Source: Arthrobacter sp. ISL-5 (GTDB lineage Bacteria > Actinomycetota > Actinomycetes > Actinomycetales > Micrococcaceae). From it: a stretch of DNA of 64,000 bases. The translations under genes were made by a program, and so were the position numbers. The notes under the pieces are model-generated. The model was not told the DNA's origin and searched no databases. It saw only the letters and a list, made by a program, of their open reading frames with translations. How positions within the stretch are numbered: the first letter of the stretch is position 1; each line of letters begins with the position of its first letter. Shown in pieces: positions 44,301 to 51,888 of this stretch. The stretch lies in contig NZ_JAGGPM010000046.1 of the NCBI RefSeq assembly GCF_018613835.1, positions 1-64,000 of the forward strand. The letters run 5' to 3'.

Positions 44301-44756
44301 TACGGCAACGTGTCTGTCCTGGACACGCGTGACTACCTCTACGGCCTGCAGCGCGGCGCGGAGCACGTTATCCAGCTGGAGAAGGGCGTCCGCCTCATCG
44401 CATCGCTGGAGGCCGTCTCGGAACCGGACGAGAAGGGCATGCGCTCGGTCATGTGCACGCTCAACGGCCAGTCCCGGCCGGTCCTGGTGCGCGACAAGTC
44501 CGTGGTCAGCAACGTGAAAGCCGCGGAGAAGGCCGACCCCGCCCAGCCGGGCCACGTCGCCGCCCCGTTCGCCGGAGCAGTGACGGTCACCGTCAAGGCG
44601 GGCGACACCGTCAAGGCGGGCGACACCGTTGCCACCATTGAGGCGATGAAGATGGAGGCATCCATCACGACGCCGGTGGGCGGCAAGGTGACGCGCCTGG
44701 CGATTTCCGCCGTGGAACAGGTACAGGGAGGGGACCTGCTGCTCGTGGTTGAGTAG
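41364..44756 (+). CDS. pyc: Pyruvate carboxylase
   Basis: 1130 aa, full-length single-chain enzyme. Biotin carboxylase domain about 1-450 (AVAGGGGRGMRRV is the ATP-grasp Gly loop, FIEMNPRIQVEHTVTE the metal site). Carboxyltransferase domain about 520-820 (TFRDAHQSLLATR; metal site HLHTHDTAGG). Biotinyl domain at the C-terminus with Lys1096 in EAMKMEA. Carboxylates pyruvate to oxaloacetate, the main anaplerotic step here, and refills the oxaloacetate that PrpC consumes. Monocistronic. Confidence 0.96.
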   Translation: MFSKILVANRGEIAIRAFRAGYELGAKTVAVFPNEDRNSIHRQKADEAYLIGEEGHPVRAYLDVDEVVRVAKESGADAIYPGYGFLSENPDLARAAKAAGITFVGPPAEVLELAGNKVAALEAARKAGVPVLKSSQPSKDLDELIAAADEIGFPIFAKAVAGGGGRGMRRVDTREALPEALQSAMREADAAFGDPTMFLEQAVLRPRHIEVQILADAEGNVMHLFERDCSIQRRHQKVIEIAPAPNLDEGIRQALYRDAVKFAKALNYVNAGTVEFLVDTVGERAGQHVFIEMNPRIQVEHTVTEEVTDVDLVQAQMRIASGETLADLGLSQETVFLKGAALQCRITTEDPANGFRPDVGKITGYRSAGGAGVRLDGGTVYSGAEISPHFDSMLVKLTCRGRDYPAAVARARRALAEFRIRGVSTNISFLQAVLDDADFIAGNVATNFIDERPELLKARVSADRGTKLLTWLAEVTVNKPNGELTVHSDPAAKLPAVGREPQAGSRQRLQELGPEGFARALREQTAVAVTDTTFRDAHQSLLATRVRTRDLVAAGPAVSSLLPGLLSVEAWGGATYDVALRFLGEDPWDRLAALRKALPNICLQMLLRGRNTVGYTPYPEEVTEAFVNEAAATGIDIFRIFDALNDVNQMAPAIRAVRATGTAVAEVALCYTADMLDPDEKLYTLDYYLELAQKIVDAGAHILAIKDMAGLLRPAAAAKLVTALRERFDLPVHLHTHDTAGGQLATLLAAVDAGVDAVDVASASLAGTTSQPSASALVAALAHTERDTGLSLANVCSLEPYWEAVRRVYAPFESGLPGPTGRVYQHEIPGGQLSNLRQQAMALGLGERFEAIEDMYTAADRILGRLVKVTPSSKVVGDLALHLVGLNADPADFNENPQNYDIPDSVIGFLSGELGDPPGGWPEPFRTKALQGRSIKVRDAELSAEDSAALRGDSKTRQQTLNRLLFAGPTKDYQKSVETYGNVSVLDTRDYLYGLQRGAEHVIQLEKGVRLIASLEAVSEPDEKGMRSVMCTLNGQSRPVLVRDKSVVSNVKAAEKADPAQPGHVAAPFAGAVTVTVKAGDTVKAGDTVATIEAMKMEASITTPVGGKVTRLAISAVEQVQGGDLLLVVE

Positions 44757-44770
44757 CCAAAGGTTCCGCT

Positions 44771-44795
44771 GCGGGGCGGTACTTCTGCGCCCCGC
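44771..44795 (+). terminator. Hairpin after pyc
   Basis: GCGGGGC at 44771-44777 pairs with GCCCCGC at 44789-44795, 15 bp after the pyc stop codon. No T-tract. Confidence 0.5.
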
Positions 44796-44808
44796 GAAGC
44801 CATACCGG

Positions 44809-44814
44809 TAGGCT
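44809..44814 (+). promoter_or_regulatory. -10 candidate of MinD-like ATPase gene
   Basis: TAGGCT, 84 bp ahead of the start codon at 44899. If used, the mRNA leader would begin near 44821 and contain the hairpin at 44828-44865. Confidence 0.4.
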
Positions 44815-44827
44815 GGAATCCTGAGTG

Positions 44828-44865
44828 AAGGTTGTGGGGACGGCATTAGCCGCCCCCACAGCCTT
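44828..44865 (+). terminator. 17-bp hairpin in pyc/MinD-like gap (terminator or leader element)
   Basis: Arms 44828-44844 and 44849-44865 pair with one mismatch and one G-U around an ATTA loop. It sits downstream of the TAGGCT box, so it may be a second pyc terminator or a structured leader of the next gene. Confidence 0.5.
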
Positions 44866-44898
44866 TGCATACCGAGACGAACACACTGAGCGGGAGCC

Positions 44899-46368
44899 AT
44901 GACGCAGACGAATACGCCAACGCCCGCGCGGCCTGACCGGAGTCCCGGTGCTGAAGGTCCGACGCCCGACCGGCTGAGCCCAGTGGATGCGAACCCAGCC
45001 CAGGTGAGCCCAGGGCCGACGAATGCAGCCGCTCCGAATGCAGCCGCACCGGAGGCGCCAACTCCCGATGCAACCGCAAGCGCGGCTCCCGAAGACGCCG
45101 TTGACGAAGACGCGGTTCACACAGACGGGGTTCACACAGACGGCTCGCCTGACGTTCCGACGTCCGGCGACATCAGCGTCGTGACCGTGTCCGACGCCCA
45201 GGACCGCACGTCTGCCGGGTCGCTGTCGGCCGTCAACGGCATTCCGCAGCCCGCTGCGGCAACAGCACTGCCGACGGTCACTTCCGGGCCCGGCCTTGTC
45301 ACGGGACCGGGGGAGTCCGGCACCGACGGGTTCCCGGCCGGCGTCGGCGATCATGGGCAGGCCGCTGCCCAGGCACCGGCAGATGCGGCAGCGGCCGAGG
45401 CACCTGAACACGTCAGCGAACGCCGGGAACGCGCCGAAGGGCCGGAGCCCGCTGCGGCACTGACCGCCGACCGCCTGCTGAACAAAACCGCAGCCCCGCC
45501 CGTCGAGGGCTGGCGCCGGTGGCTGTTCCAGGCGACCTTCGGCTACGTGAACCTGGGCGACCCGGACCGGATCCGGATCCAGCGCGCCATGGAGCACCGG
45601 ATCGCCATGCGCCTGGGGGAGCGGACCCGGTACGTGCCGGTCCTGTCCCGCAAGGGCGGCGTCGGAAAGACCACGGTCACCACCCTGCTGGGCATGGTCC
45701 TCGCGGACCTGCGCGAGGACCGCGTCATCGCCATGGACGCCAATCCTGACCGCGGAACCCTGTCAGACCGTTCTCCCGGCCGGGCGGACTTCACGGCCCG
45801 CCAGCTGGTCAAGGACAGGTTCACGGTCAATTCCTTCGCGCAGCTGTCCAATTACACCGCCCGGGACGGTTCGCGGCTCGACGTCCTGGCCTCGGACACC
45901 GATCCCATGGTGGCCCATGCGTTCGACGACGCCGACTACCGGGCCGTCACTGACATCCTCGGCCGCTACTACTCAATCGTGCTGACAGATTCGGGCACCG
46001 GCATGGTGCACTCCGTTATGAAGGGCACCCTCGAAAAGGCCGACGCCGTGGTCCTCGTCTCGGGCGGCAGCGTGGACGAAGCGCGGCTGGCCTCCGAGAC
46101 GCTGTCCTGGCTGGAAGCCCACGGCCGCCAGGACCTGGTGGCCAAGGCCACGGTGGTCATCAACATGGCGGCAGGCGACCGCACGCTGGTGAACATCGAT
46201 GAAATCGAGCAGCACTTCCTGTCCCGGGTCAAGAATGTGGTCCGGATTCCGCACGACCGGCACCTTGCCGAGGGTTCGCGGATCCAGTTGAGCCAGCTCA
46301 GGCCCGCAACACGGGGTGCCGCCGTGGAGCTTGCCGCGTTGGTAATGGACGAGCTCCAGCAGGCCTGA
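44899..46368 (+). CDS. MinD/ParA-like ATPase with long disordered N-terminus
   Basis: 489 aa. Residues 1-195 are Pro/Ala/Thr/Asp-rich and look disordered, with a repeated HTDG element (VHTDGVHTDG). The ATPase core begins near 245 with VLSRKGGVGKTTVTTLLGMVL; Walker B-like YYSIVLTDSGTG replaces the usual Asp-Thr/Pro pattern. IDEIEQHF and RQDLVAKATVVINM follow. The organisation (disordered Pro-rich N-terminus plus MinD-like ATPase) resembles EspI-type and other actinobacterial MinD-like proteins, but no type VII secretion gene is nearby. Role unknown; positioning or membrane-cargo control is an inference. Confidence 0.75.
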   Translation: MTQTNTPTPARPDRSPGAEGPTPDRLSPVDANPAQVSPGPTNAAAPNAAAPEAPTPDATASAAPEDAVDEDAVHTDGVHTDGSPDVPTSGDISVVTVSDAQDRTSAGSLSAVNGIPQPAAATALPTVTSGPGLVTGPGESGTDGFPAGVGDHGQAAAQAPADAAAAEAPEHVSERRERAEGPEPAAALTADRLLNKTAAPPVEGWRRWLFQATFGYVNLGDPDRIRIQRAMEHRIAMRLGERTRYVPVLSRKGGVGKTTVTTLLGMVLADLREDRVIAMDANPDRGTLSDRSPGRADFTARQLVKDRFTVNSFAQLSNYTARDGSRLDVLASDTDPMVAHAFDDADYRAVTDILGRYYSIVLTDSGTGMVHSVMKGTLEKADAVVLVSGGSVDEARLASETLSWLEAHGRQDLVAKATVVINMAAGDRTLVNIDEIEQHFLSRVKNVVRIPHDRHLAEGSRIQLSQLRPATRGAAVELAALVMDELQQA

Positions 46369-46374
46369 CCATGA

Positions 46375-46412
46375 CAGAAGGGCCCCGCCGGAAGTCCGGC
46401 GGGGCCCTTCTG
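46375..46412. terminator. Bidirectional hairpin terminator
   Basis: A perfect inverted repeat of 18-nt arms (46375-46392 with 46395-46412) between the convergent MinD-like and fadD genes. Confidence 0.85.
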
Positions 46413-46442
46413 CACTGCGGATGGTGTGCTTTGGGATGATGG

Positions 46443-48263
46443 TTAGGCTGGGGCGGGCTTCGGTGACTTGTACATCTCGTCGATCACGTTCTCGAAGTCC
46501 GTCATGACCTGCGCCCGCTTGACCTTCATGGACGGGGTCAGGTGGCCGGACGCTTCAGTGAAGTCGCTGGGCACGATCCTGAATGCCTTGATGGCCTCCG
46601 CCTGCGACACGGACTGGTTCGCATGGTTGATGAGCTCCTGCACCGCGGCCTTGACCGCGGCGTTGCCTGCCGCATCAGTAACGGTGGTCTCCGCCGGCAG
46701 TCCGTGACGCTGCAGCCACCCGGGAAGGGCTTCCTCATCAAGTGTCACCAGTGCGCCGATGAAGGGGCGGTTGTCGCCCACCACAAGCACCTGTGAAACC
46801 AGCGCATCTGCCCGGATCTGGTCCTCGAGCTGGGCGGGCGCCACGTTCTTGCCCCCGGCTGTCACAATAATTTCCTTTTTCCGGCCGGTGATGGTCAGGA
46901 AGCCGTCTCCGTCTAGCTGGCCGATGTCCCCGGTGCGGAACCAGCCGTCCAGGAACGCCTCCGCCGTCAGGTCATCACGCTTGTAGTAGCCGCGCATGAC
47001 ACACGTGCCCCTGGTGAGGATCTCGCCGTCGTCGGCAATCTTGACGGTATTGCCGGGAATCGGCGCGCCGACCGTGCCGATCTTGATCCTTTCGGGCGTG
47101 TTGACGCTGACCGGCGCCGTGGTCTCGGTGAGGCCGTAGCCCTCCAGGATCTGCAGCCCGATTCCCTGGAAAAAGTGGCCCAGCCGTTCGCCCAGCGGAC
47201 CTCCGCCGGACACGGCATGGGCCACCTGGCCGCCCATGGCCGCCCGGAGCTTGCTGTAAACGAGCCTGTCGAAGATCGCATGCTTGATCTTGAGGCCGAA
47301 TCCGACGCCGCCGTCCTGCCGGGCGCGGGAATAGGCGATGGCCGTATCCGCGGCCTTGTGGAAGATTGCTCCCTTTCCGCCGTCCTCTGCCTTGGTCAGG
47401 GCCGAGTTGTACACCTTTTCGAACACCCGGGGCACGGCCAGGATGAACGTGGGCTTGTAGCTCTGCAGATCGGGCAGCAGGTGCTTGATGTCGGGCGTGT
47501 GGGCAACCGTGACCCCGGCCGCGACGGACAGGACGGAGATGAACCGCGCGAACACGTGCGCCAGGGGGAGGAACATGATGGTCCTGGCCTCCTGGTTGAC
47601 GATCTGGCCCAGCGACGTGGCCAGGGCGTTCTCGGACAGTTCCACGAAGTTGCCGTGGGTGAGTTCGCAGCCCTTGGGCCGGCCGGTCGTCCCGGAGGTG
47701 TAGATGATGGTGGCGAGGTCGCTGAGCCCGGCAGCCCGGCGCCGTGCCTCGAGGTCGTCGTCGCTGACGCCGGTTCCGGCCGCGCGGACGGCGTCGAGGC
47801 CGCTCCCTTCAAGCTTCCACACGTGGGCCAGTGCACTGAGCCCCTCGGACGCTGCTGCCTGCCTGATGATGTTCTCGTGATGGGCTGACTCGCCGAAGGC
47901 CGCCACCGCGCCGGAGTCGCCCAGGTTCCAGGCGACCTGGGAGGGAGAGGAGGTCTCATAGATCGGGACGGACACGCCCCCTGCGAACCAGATGGCGAAG
48001 TCGATCAAGGCCCACTCATAGCGTGTCCGGGACATGATCCCCACGCGGTCGCCCGCGCCCACGCCGCTGGCCATGAGTCCCTTGGCCAGCACGGAGACGT
48101 CCGCGAGGAAGTCCTTGGCCGTGATGTCCTGCCACTGGCCGCCGGAATCCAGCCGCGAAAACAATGCAGGATTCGACTCCTTCGAGGCTTGGCGCAGCAC
48201 GAGGTCGGTAATGTTGGTGTCCGGGGGAACGTTTGCCAGGGGCGGAACGGTGAATTCGCGCAC
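46443..48263 (-). CDS. Long-chain fatty-acid-CoA ligase
   Basis: 606 aa adenylate-forming enzyme. YTSGTTGRPKGCELTHGN is the AMP-binding loop, LEGYGLTETTAPVS the adenylate motif, FRTGDIGQLDGDGFL follows, and the hinge/catalytic region is TGRKKEIIVTAGGKNVAP. Most like FadD15/AMP-forming long-chain ligases of actinobacteria. It may supply acyl-CoA for the acyltransferases nearby. Divergent from the glucokinase gene. Confidence 0.9.
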   Translation of the reverse strand: MREFTVPPLANVPPDTNITDLVLRQASKESNPALFSRLDSGGQWQDITAKDFLADVSVLAKGLMASGVGAGDRVGIMSRTRYEWALIDFAIWFAGGVSVPIYETSSPSQVAWNLGDSGAVAAFGESAHHENIIRQAAASEGLSALAHVWKLEGSGLDAVRAAGTGVSDDDLEARRRAAGLSDLATIIYTSGTTGRPKGCELTHGNFVELSENALATSLGQIVNQEARTIMFLPLAHVFARFISVLSVAAGVTVAHTPDIKHLLPDLQSYKPTFILAVPRVFEKVYNSALTKAEDGGKGAIFHKAADTAIAYSRARQDGGVGFGLKIKHAIFDRLVYSKLRAAMGGQVAHAVSGGGPLGERLGHFFQGIGLQILEGYGLTETTAPVSVNTPERIKIGTVGAPIPGNTVKIADDGEILTRGTCVMRGYYKRDDLTAEAFLDGWFRTGDIGQLDGDGFLTITGRKKEIIVTAGGKNVAPAQLEDQIRADALVSQVLVVGDNRPFIGALVTLDEEALPGWLQRHGLPAETTVTDAAGNAAVKAAVQELINHANQSVSQAEAIKAFRIVPSDFTEASGHLTPSMKVKRAQVMTDFENVIDEMYKSPKPAPA

Positions 48264-48423
48264 GATAGCTCCTTTGTTATCCGTAGGCCGCAGCGGGTAG
48301 TCCTAACCTTAGTACCCCGTCTTGCCGGGGCAGGCGCAATTTACCTACTCGCCAGTAACTTTACGTCGGCATGCCTTCGAGCGCCACTGTGTCGCCGCCG
48401 GAGGAGTGGATCGCAGGGACACC

Positions 48424-48429
48424 TAGAAT
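48424..48429 (+). promoter_or_regulatory. -10 box of ROK glucokinase gene
   Basis: TAGAAT ends 8 nt before the ATG at 48438, implying a leaderless or nearly leaderless transcript. Confidence 0.5.
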
Positions 48430-48437
48430 GGGAAATT

Positions 48438-49553
48438 ATGCAGCCACCCCCGCCCACTGAACAGTCCAGCCAAACCGGTCGCCACGGCGGAACCGGGCAA
48501 TACGGAATCCGCGCGTGGCAGCGGGGACCGCTGGGACAGCATGGCCGCGGGATGCACCACCGGATGTTCCGGCAGCAGCTGCGGCTGCGGCGCCGCGGAC
48601 TGGCCATCGGCATCGACATCGGCGGCACCAAGGTTGCGGCCGGCGTGGTGGATGCTGAGGGAAGGATTCTCCGCGAAGCCCGGCGTTCCACTCCAGGAAG
48701 CGATCCCCGCGCCGTGGAGCAGGTCATCGTGGAGCTGGTTGAGGAGCTGAGCCGGGGTTCGCGCATCAGGTCGGTGGGCATTGGCGCTGCCGGCTGGATG
48801 GACCTCGACGGCGGCACCGTCCTCTTCAGCCCGCATCTCGCCTGGCGCAACGAACCGCTGCGGGACAATCTGCAGCGACTGCTTCGCCGCCCGGTCATGC
48901 TGGTCAATGATGCCGACGCCGCGGCGTGGGCGGAATGGCGCTTCGGCGCCGGGCAGGGCCAGGACCGTCTGGTGTGCATCACGCTGGGGACCGGCATCGG
49001 CGGTGCCATGGTGATGGACGGGCGCGTGGAACGCGGCAGGTTCGGCGTCGCGGGCGAGTTCGGGCACCAGATCATCATGCCCGGCGGTCACCGGTGTGAA
49101 TGCGGCAACCGAGGCTGCTGGGAACAGTACGCTTCCGGCAACGCCCTTGGCAGGGAGGCCCGGGAACTGGCTTCGGCCAATTCCCCGGTGGCCCAGGAAC
49201 TGCTGAAGGCGGTCGACGGCCAGGCGGACCGCATCACCGGCGCTACCGTGACCGAGCTGGCCATCTCCGGCGACGCAGCCTCCAGGGAGCTCCTGGAGGA
49301 CGTGGGCGACTGGCTGGGACTGGGGCTGGCCAACCTGGCCGCTGCCCTTGACCCGGGTAAATTCGTGATCGGCGGAGGGCTTTGCGCGGCCGGAGAGCTG
49401 CTCGTGGCACCGGCGCGGAAGGCCTTTGCCCGGAACCTGACCGGGCGCGGGTTCCGTCCTGCCGCGGAAATCGACCTTGCTGCCCTCGGGCCGAATGCAG
49501 GGTTGATCGGCGCCGCGGACCTGTCCCGCGTGAGCAGTCGAACGCACGTCTGA
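48438..49553 (+). CDS. ROK-family glucokinase
   Basis: 371 aa from ATG 48438, supported by the -10 box just upstream. The first 50 residues are a Gln/His/Arg-rich extension not part of the fold. The ATP motif GIDIGGTKVAAG opens the kinase; GTGIGGAMV is the second phosphate loop. The ROK zinc motif HRCECGNRGCWEQ has Cys220, Cys222 and Cys227. Phosphorylates glucose (or a related sugar) with ATP. Absence of a helix-turn-helix separates it from ROK repressors. Confidence 0.9.
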   Translation: MQPPPPTEQSSQTGRHGGTGQYGIRAWQRGPLGQHGRGMHHRMFRQQLRLRRRGLAIGIDIGGTKVAAGVVDAEGRILREARRSTPGSDPRAVEQVIVELVEELSRGSRIRSVGIGAAGWMDLDGGTVLFSPHLAWRNEPLRDNLQRLLRRPVMLVNDADAAAWAEWRFGAGQGQDRLVCITLGTGIGGAMVMDGRVERGRFGVAGEFGHQIIMPGGHRCECGNRGCWEQYASGNALGREARELASANSPVAQELLKAVDGQADRITGATVTELAISGDAASRELLEDVGDWLGLGLANLAAALDPGKFVIGGGLCAAGELLVAPARKAFARNLTGRGFRPAAEIDLAALGPNAGLIGAADLSRVSSRTHV

Positions 49554-49578
49554 CCAGGCCTGCGCAGCAGGTCAGACG
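49547..49578. terminator. Bidirectional hairpin after glucokinase
   Basis: CGTCTGACC at 49547-49555 pairs perfectly with GGTCAGACG at 49570-49578. It overlaps the glucokinase stop and precedes the convergent membrane-protein gene. Confidence 0.6.
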
Positions 49579-49581
49579 CCT

Positions 49582-50190
49582 TCAGACGCGCGCGCCGTCG
49601 TCGTTTTCGTCCTTTTCCTGGGGCAGCTTCATGATCAGGTACACCACCGCTCCGATGAAGGTGGCCACCATGCCCAGGATTGCCAGCAGCGGTGCTGAAC
49701 GCCAGAACATCGACGACAGCACGAGCGCCACTGGCGCGCCCACAGCGCCAAGCCATGCCAGCATGGTCAGCGGGTCCGTGGCCGAAAGCCGGGGAGGTTC
49801 CTCCGGCACGAAGGCGTCGTCGTCTTCGACGCCGTAGTCCCGCGGCCCCTCGGCAGCGGGCGGCCCGGCGGGTTCTCCGGTTTCTGCGTCCCGCTGCCGG
49901 GCCGCGGCCTGGCGTTCCGCGGCCGACAACTCCGTCGGAGCCCTGGGGGCGAGCCCCAGTGGATCAAAGTCCGTGAAGCGCTTGGCCTGGCCGGGTTCCG
50001 GTCCGGCGCCAGGTTCGCGATCGGTCGCCGGCCCGGCCCCGCCGCCCGCTTCTGAACCGGCACCGTCGTCGGGCCCCGCACCGGTGCCGGGAGCTGGCGT
50101 GTCGCCCTGGAGCCTGGCCACGAGGTCAAGCCAGACGGCGTCGTCCTGGTTGGCGCTCGGATCGGACGGGTTTGAATCGGGCCTATTCAT
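49582..50190 (-). CDS. Small membrane protein with acidic disordered N-terminus
   Basis: 202 aa from the ATG whose coding sequence overlaps the upstream hydrolase stop by 8 bp. The first 130 residues are Gly/Pro/Asp/Glu-rich and probably disordered. Two hydrophobic helices follow (LTMLAWLGAVGAPVALVLSS and LAILGMVATFIGAVVYLIM), joined by a short turn, with a charged C-terminus. Cotranscribed with two alpha/beta hydrolase genes. Family not recognised, function unknown. Confidence 0.7.
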   Translation of the reverse strand: MNRPDSNPSDPSANQDDAVWLDLVARLQGDTPAPGTGAGPDDGAGSEAGGGAGPATDREPGAGPEPGQAKRFTDFDPLGLAPRAPTELSAAERQAAARQRDAETGEPAGPPAAEGPRDYGVEDDDAFVPEEPPRLSATDPLTMLAWLGAVGAPVALVLSSMFWRSAPLLAILGMVATFIGAVVYLIMKLPQEKDENDDGARV

Positions 50191-50992
50191 CGGGCGTGCC
50201 CTTCTGGCTGGCGGTCGCGGACTGGTTCTGAGCCTGGCGGGATTCCGCAACCACGCGGATGAAGTCCACCGAGCCGCTGAAAATTTCCTCGGCGTCGTTG
50301 TCTAGCGTGGCGACGTGGTAGCTGTTCTCCAGCCTGCTGACCTGCAGCGGGGCGTGAGTCAATCCCCGGCGGAGCGCCACGATGCTGGAGTCGGAAACAA
50401 CGTGGTCCACGGTGGAGCGGAAGACCCGCACCGGCGCGGTGACGCGCGGGAGCAGCCTGAGCGTGTCCTTGAACATCTTGTTCAGCTGGTGTGCCGCCGC
50501 CACCGGCGTCCGGGCGTAAGCGCCTTCGTCCATGCCGGGCTTGAGGATGTCGTTGGCTATGGCCGGGGTGCTCTTGAGCACCAGCTTGAGGATGCCGGCC
50601 AGCGGAGCGCGGGGATCATCGATGACCAGGCCGGGATTGACCAGGATGGCTCCGGCAACGGGACGCGTGGCGGCGATGCGCAGCGCCAGGGCGCCTCCCA
50701 TGGACAGGCCGGCGGAGAAGACATGGTCACACTCGGCTTCGAGTTCAAGATAGGCGGCATCCATGGCTTCGTGCCATTCGGTCCAGCGGCTGCGTGACAG
50801 CTCCTGCCACGTGGTGCCGTGGCCCGGGAGCAGTGGCATGCGGACCGCGAAGCCGGCGGCGGCCAGTGCCGCGGCCCAGGCCCGGACTCCGTACGGGCTG
50901 CCGGTGAATCCGTGGGACAGGGCCACGCCGACGCGGGGACCTTCGCCGGAGAACGGGCTACTGAACGGACTGTGGTCCGGAACTATGCTCAT
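50183..50992 (-). CDS. Alpha/beta hydrolase (carboxylesterase/monoacylglycerol-lipase type)
   Basis: 269 aa. Nucleophile Ser in AGLSMGGALAL (GxSxG), oxyanion region SHGFTGSP, acid Asp in STVDHVVSD and His in NSYHVATLDND are all in order. Its lid is short. Paralogous to the next gene upstream (50989-51777), which it overlaps by 4 bp. Likely releases fatty acids from short or medium esters. Confidence 0.85.
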   Translation of the reverse strand: MSIVPDHSPFSSPFSGEGPRVGVALSHGFTGSPYGVRAWAAALAAAGFAVRMPLLPGHGTTWQELSRSRWTEWHEAMDAAYLELEAECDHVFSAGLSMGGALALRIAATRPVAGAILVNPGLVIDDPRAPLAGILKLVLKSTPAIANDILKPGMDEGAYARTPVAAAHQLNKMFKDTLRLLPRVTAPVRVFRSTVDHVVSDSSIVALRRGLTHAPLQVSRLENSYHVATLDNDAEEIFSGSVDFIRVVAESRQAQNQSATASQKGTPDE

Positions 50993-51777
50993 GACTTCTC
51001 CGACGATATGTTGCTTCGCGCGTGCTCCTGGAAGAACCGCGCCGAGGCTTCGAAAATTTCCGCGGCATCGACATCAAGCGTTGCCACATGCCCGCTGTTT
51101 TTCAGCGGTACAACGTCCAGGGTTGTCGATCCCAGCCGCTTCCTGATCAGTGCCAGGGATGTGGGTGGCACCACGATGTCGTTGCGGGACTTGAAGACCA
51201 GGACCGGCGCGGTGACGCGCGGAAGTCCGCGGGCTGCGGCCGCGAAGAGCCTTTTCAGCTGATGGACAGCTGCCAACGGCGTGAGGGAGTAGTCGCCGTC
51301 TTCGGTGGGGGCCGACGTCGGGTTTTCTTCTTCGATGGGACTGGTGGTCCGCTGGAAGTACTTGAGCAGGCCGATGACCCGGACCCGGCGGTCGTAGAAG
51401 CTCAGGCCCGGGTTCACCACCGCCACACCGGACACGCTGTGGCGGGCGGCGGTCAGCAGCGCGACGGCACCGCCCATGGACAGGCCCGCCACGTAGCAGT
51501 CGTCCGTCTTGGCGGCGAGGTCCAGATATGCCTCTTCAAAGGCGCTGTGCCACTCCCGCCATCCCGTGCGGGCCAGATCCTGCCAGCGGGTCCCGTGCCC
51601 CGGGAGCAGCGGCACCGATACGGCGAAGCCGTGCCCGGCAAGGAACTCGGCCCACGGGAGGATGCTCAACGGGCTGCCCGTGAAGCCGTGGCAAATGGCT
51701 ATTCCGATGCGCGCATTGGGTCCGTGGCCCGGGTAGCTGAAAGCGGCGGGCGTAGTCCGGGCGCTGCTCTCTGTCAT
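50989..51777 (-). CDS. Alpha/beta hydrolase, paralogue of its neighbour
   Basis: 262 aa, with GLSMGGAVALL nucleophile motif, CHGFTGSPLSILPWAEFL oxyanion region, acid Asp in KSRNDIVVPP and His in NSGHVATLDVDA. It shares the overall layout and several motifs with the adjacent hydrolase, so the pair arose by tandem duplication. First gene of a three-gene minus-strand operon with the membrane protein. Confidence 0.85.
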   Translation of the reverse strand: MTESSARTTPAAFSYPGHGPNARIGIAICHGFTGSPLSILPWAEFLAGHGFAVSVPLLPGHGTRWQDLARTGWREWHSAFEEAYLDLAAKTDDCYVAGLSMGGAVALLTAARHSVSGVAVVNPGLSFYDRRVRVIGLLKYFQRTTSPIEEENPTSAPTEDGDYSLTPLAAVHQLKRLFAAAARGLPRVTAPVLVFKSRNDIVVPPTSLALIRKRLGSTTLDVVPLKNSGHVATLDVDAAEIFEASARFFQEHARSNISSEKS

Positions 51778-51812
51778 GAGACCATCGTGTCACTGTTCCG
51801 GACAATTCTCAC

Positions 51813-51818
51813 TAGAGT
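51813..51818 (+). promoter_or_regulatory. -10 box of second acyltransferase gene
   Basis: TAGAGT, 70 bp ahead of the GTG start; the -35 region is not clear. Confidence 0.35.
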
Positions 51819-51888
51819 AGGGTTGCATTGCAGTGCTGGCCGTGCCCTTTGGAGCGCCTGCCAGTTGCCTTCCGGAGGGGTACGACAC

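Noticed and set aside
44591..44626. 18-bp tandem duplication in pyc biotinyl domain
   Set aside because: The repeated KAGDTV fits the normal V-x-x-G-D pattern of biotinyl domains, so it is likely ordinary sequence and not an insertion.
44899..46368. Type VII secretion locus from the EspI-like ATPase
   Set aside because: No EccC, EsxA/B or mycosin genes are present in the window.
51022..51888. Long upstream extension of the acyltransferase frame
   Set aside because: It runs antisense through the hydrolase gene. The GTG at 51889 has a good ribosome site and begins the conserved domain.
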